DNA of 64,000 nucleotides from an uncultured Cytophagales bacterium (GTDB lineage: Bacteria > Bacteroidota > Bacteroidia > Cytophagales > Thermoflexibacteraceae), in contig CALHUI010000007.1 in NCBI GenBank assembly GCA_938039675.1, positions 186,001-250,000 of the forward strand, in the 5' to 3' direction. Each line of letters begins with the position of its first letter. The stretch's first letter is position 1. Both the position numbers and the translations under genes were made by a program. Under the pieces are notes generated by a model. It did no database searches. It worked only from the letters and a program-made list of their open reading frames with translations, and had not been told where the DNA came from. Positions 62,097 through 64,000 of the stretch are shown piece after piece.

Positions 62097-63006
62097 AAAT
62101 ATCACTAATGACGTAGCTATTTTTAACTCTAATGGTTGCCTGATAAATTCTTGCAATATATAGGCCAAATATCAATAAAGTCAACAAATTAATTGTGCTA
62201 AAAAATGACATCATAAACATTACACTTGCCCATCCTGTTTTGAAGTAATTTAAAAACATCGCTCCTATAAAAACATAGATAGCAAAACAAAATGATAGAA
62301 TAAAAGAAAATAGAAGAAGAATAATAATCATATAAATTGGAATGGATGAATAATTTATTACTAAATTAAGAGCTAATTTAAGTGTATTTGACAACTTATA
62401 ATTTGATTTGCCGTATATTCTTTTATCATGTCTTACCCATACGTTAAGATAATTTGTTGTGTGAGAAAGTAGCATAGATGTTACGTAGGGATAAGGAACA
62501 CTCATCTCATTAACTGCTTCTACAATATGTTTTCTTATAGCTCTAAAGCTTGTCAATTGAAAATCTTTGGGTATATTAAAAATTTTTCTTTGAATACTGT
62601 CAATTATATATCCCCCAAAATTTCTAAACTTACCATGCTGTTTTGTTTGGTAGGCACCAATCACAAGATCGAACCCCATATTAATTCCTTCAATTAACTT
62701 CCCTATTTCCTCTGGTGGATTTTGAAAATCATCATCCATTGTTATAATAATTTCACCTTTTGCATATTTAAACCCGCATAGAATAGCGTTGTGCTGTCCA
62801 TAATTTCTTAATAGATTTATCGATTTCACCTTTTCATATTTTTCTCTAATATTCTTAAGCACTTCCTTTGTATTGTCGGGACTACAATCGTTTACAATTA
62901 TAATTTCATAATCCATGTGGTTTTTAGTAAAAAAAATGTCTATTTCTTTTACAAGAAGAGCTATAAAATTTTCACTTTTATAAGTGGGTATTACAACCGT
63001 TACCAT
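62089..63006 (-). CDS. Family 2 glycosyltransferase (DPM1/GtrB-like)
   Basis: A 305-residue protein starting MVTVVIPTYKSENFIALLVKEID, with IVNDCSPDNT, LRNYGQHNAILCGFKYAKG, MDDDFQNPP (the DDDxQ motif), and LTSFRAIRKHIVEAV. Two membrane helices close it (YMIIILLLFSFILSFCFAIYVF and SVMFMMSFFSTINLLTLLIFGLYIA). The layout is the same as the 55582 gene, but the sequence is more distant and much more AT-rich. It is a polyprenyl-phosphate-sugar synthase by family. First gene of the minus-strand glycan block in the window, divergent from the membrane protein at 63212. Confidence 0.88.
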   Translation of the reverse strand: MVTVVIPTYKSENFIALLVKEIDIFFTKNHMDYEIIIVNDCSPDNTKEVLKNIREKYEKVKSINLLRNYGQHNAILCGFKYAKGEIIITMDDDFQNPPEEIGKLIEGINMGFDLVIGAYQTKQHGKFRNFGGYIIDSIQRKIFNIPKDFQLTSFRAIRKHIVEAVNEMSVPYPYVTSMLLSHTTNYLNVWVRHDKRIYGKSNYKLSNTLKLALNLVINYSSIPIYMIIILLLFSFILSFCFAIYVFIGAMFLNYFKTGWASVMFMMSFFSTINLLTLLIFGLYIARIYQATIRVKNSYVISDIYE

Positions 63007-63211
63007 AATTATAAAACTATAAGAGAAGTTATTTTTTGTGCCAAGTTAGCTGATATTATTAAATGGGTTAAAAAAATATAAAACCCGTTGGAATTACATT
63101 TGTATTTGTTTTACTAACGTATTTAGCAGGTATTTATGACACAAAGATATGCTAAAAATTTTCCAAAAGTAAAGAAAGCCTTGCTATTTTTGCTAAAAAG
63201 CAGCACATTTG
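63007..63211. promoter_or_regulatory. Divergent AT-rich regulatory region
   Basis: The 205 bp between divergent genes holds TAnnTTTG matches: TATCTTTG on the minus strand (63142-63149), and TACATTTG (63095-63102) and TATTTTTG (63185-63192) on the plus strand. None has a TTG at the right spacing, so they are only candidates. No hairpin or tRNA is evident. Confidence 0.35.
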
Positions 63212-64000
63212 ATGCCAATGGTTGAGTTTGCCGTGCCAAAATCTACTTATATTTGCTCAAAATTGACCTTTTTATCGCTGATGCCGGCTCGTTTGCATAT
63301 CCCCCCGCCTGATAAGGTATCTTTTTGGCTTGCTGTAGTAGTGCTACTACGATTCGCAACAAGTATGGTAATCTTTTGGCTTGGCGAAAAAGATCCGTTT
63401 AACTCGGGCTTATGGCATCTATCAACTGATGCAATAGATTTCTATGTTAAAACAGCAACTAACTTAGCAATGTTAGGGATTTACTCTAAGGATGGCGTTC
63501 TGCCCTATGCCGGACGAATGCCGGGCTATGATATAATAATTGCACCTCTTTTCTTTTTTTTCGATCAGCCGCTTGCTTTCAATTTACTTGTAGTCACACA
63601 ATGGTCTTTAACATCTTTAAGTTACTATCTGTTAGCCTTGCTTTCATACAATACTTTTCACAAGGTACGACTGTTTTATATAGTTATTATCGGTATTAGC
63701 CTCAATACTTACATTGCCTACTATGATTTTTACATATTAACAGAAAGTTTTGCCGTGTCGGCAGTGATTATAGGGATTTATTTTGTACACACTAAAAAAA
63801 GCAAGCTTTACTTATTATTATCGGGTACATTTTTTACGTGGGCGTTTTTCCTGCGTCCCTACCTGTTGGCAATCTACATACTTGCGGTTCTTTATATCAT
63901 TTGGATATATCGTTATGAGTTAAGAATTCTTTTAGTACGCCTCTTGTACTTTGGAAGCATATTTATACTATTTGAAAGTATGTGGATAATACGTAATTAT
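63212..64000 (+). CDS. Multi-span membrane glycosyltransferase-like protein (5' part)
   Basis: An open frame from ATG (63212) to the window edge (263 codons, no stop), so the C-terminal part is outside. There is no ATG-preceding in-frame alternative that is better. At least six membrane helices are visible, for example FWLAVVVLLRFATSMVIFWL, IDFYVKTATNLAMLGIYS (extracytoplasmic), YYLLALLSYN and LFYIVIIGISLNTYIAYYDF. The motif APLFFFFDQPLAFNLLV follows GRMPGYDIIIAPL, a PMT/ArnT-like R-x-P-G-Y segment used by GT-C fold transferases. It is therefore likely the lipid-linked-sugar-dependent glycosyltransferase that would pair with the family-2 enzyme across the divergent promoter, but this is an inference. 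Confidence 0.65.
   Translation, partial: MPMVEFAVPKSTYICSKLTFLSLMPARLHIPPPDKVSFWLAVVVLLRFATSMVIFWLGEKDPFNSGLWHLSTDAIDFYVKTATNLAMLGIYSKDGVLPYAGRMPGYDIIIAPLFFFFDQPLAFNLLVVTQWSLTSLSYYLLALLSYNTFHKVRLFYIVIIGISLNTYIAYYDFYILTESFAVSAVIIGIYFVHTKKSKLYLLLSGTFFTWAFFLRPYLLAIYILAVLYIIWIYRYELRILLVRLLYFGSIFILFESMWIIRNY

Overview
The window is chromosomal DNA from a gliding or type IX-secreting member of the Bacteroidota, most likely a Cytophagales-type organism. This is inferred from four things seen in the sequence: a porP-gldK-gldL-gldM-gldN block, a separate porT, a secreted metalloprotease with a T9SS C-terminal sorting domain, and promoters of the Bacteroidota type (TTG, about 19-21 nt, TAnnTTTG). BshC, menaquinone synthesis (menG) and a CrtW-type carotenoid ketolase fit the same group. 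No species is claimed. I see no tRNA, rRNA, CRISPR array, prophage or intact insertion sequence.

Layout. 1-4.3 kb: the 5' 1222 codons of rpoC (minus), divergent from rplS, with no rpoB beside it. 4.7-13.9 kb: a minus-strand run of a membrane Fe-S oxidoreductase, a DUF4271 membrane protein, hemD, porP, gldK, gldL, gldM and gldN, with strong hairpins in the gldK/gldL and gldM/gldN gaps. 14.3-31.9 kb: a von Willebrand A membrane protein, fabD, an acetyltransferase, a lipoprotein, a decayed OmpA/beta-propeller gene with PorE-like architecture, an ABC-type permease, menG-porT-GDYxxLxY gene, a PcrA/UvrD helicase, murB, cca and a sugar-nucleotide epimerase. 32-33.5 kb: two decayed genes (a short-chain dehydrogenase and a Uma2 nuclease). 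33.6-40.8 kb: a HupE/UreJ membrane protein, an M1 peptidase, a TIGR01777 oxidoreductase, a tightly coupled crtW-DUF2805-site-2-protease operon and a frameshifted Rpn nuclease. 40.8-52.7 kb: holB, acetyltransferases, a VOC protein, a DsbA/FrnE protein with a premature stop, the T9SS-exported M43 protease, bshC, a secreted protein with a duplicated domain, holA, RNase G, a 29-residue basic mS38/COX24-like protein, a TPR protein and HU. 52.9-64 kb: a frameshifted histidine kinase, then a minus-strand surface-glycan locus, and at the end a divergent, incomplete membrane glycosyltransferase-like gene.

How the genes work together. PorP, GldK, GldN, GldL, GldM and PorT are core parts of the type IX secretion/gliding machine, and the M43 protease is a likely cargo. 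The glycan locus holds enzymes for 3-amino-3,6-dideoxyhexose (two FdtA-like isomerases, FdtB, FdtC) and 4-amino-4,6-dideoxygalactose (WecE). It also has two polyprenyl-phosphate-type glycosyltransferases, a methyltransferase and an ATP-grasp ligase. Its outer part (about 60.1-64 kb) is visibly more AT-rich than the rest, which suggests acquisition by transfer. Seven non-core genes are broken by frameshifts or a stop while every housekeeping gene reads through cleanly. This points to ongoing decay of accessory genes, with homopolymer sequencing error as the main alternative.
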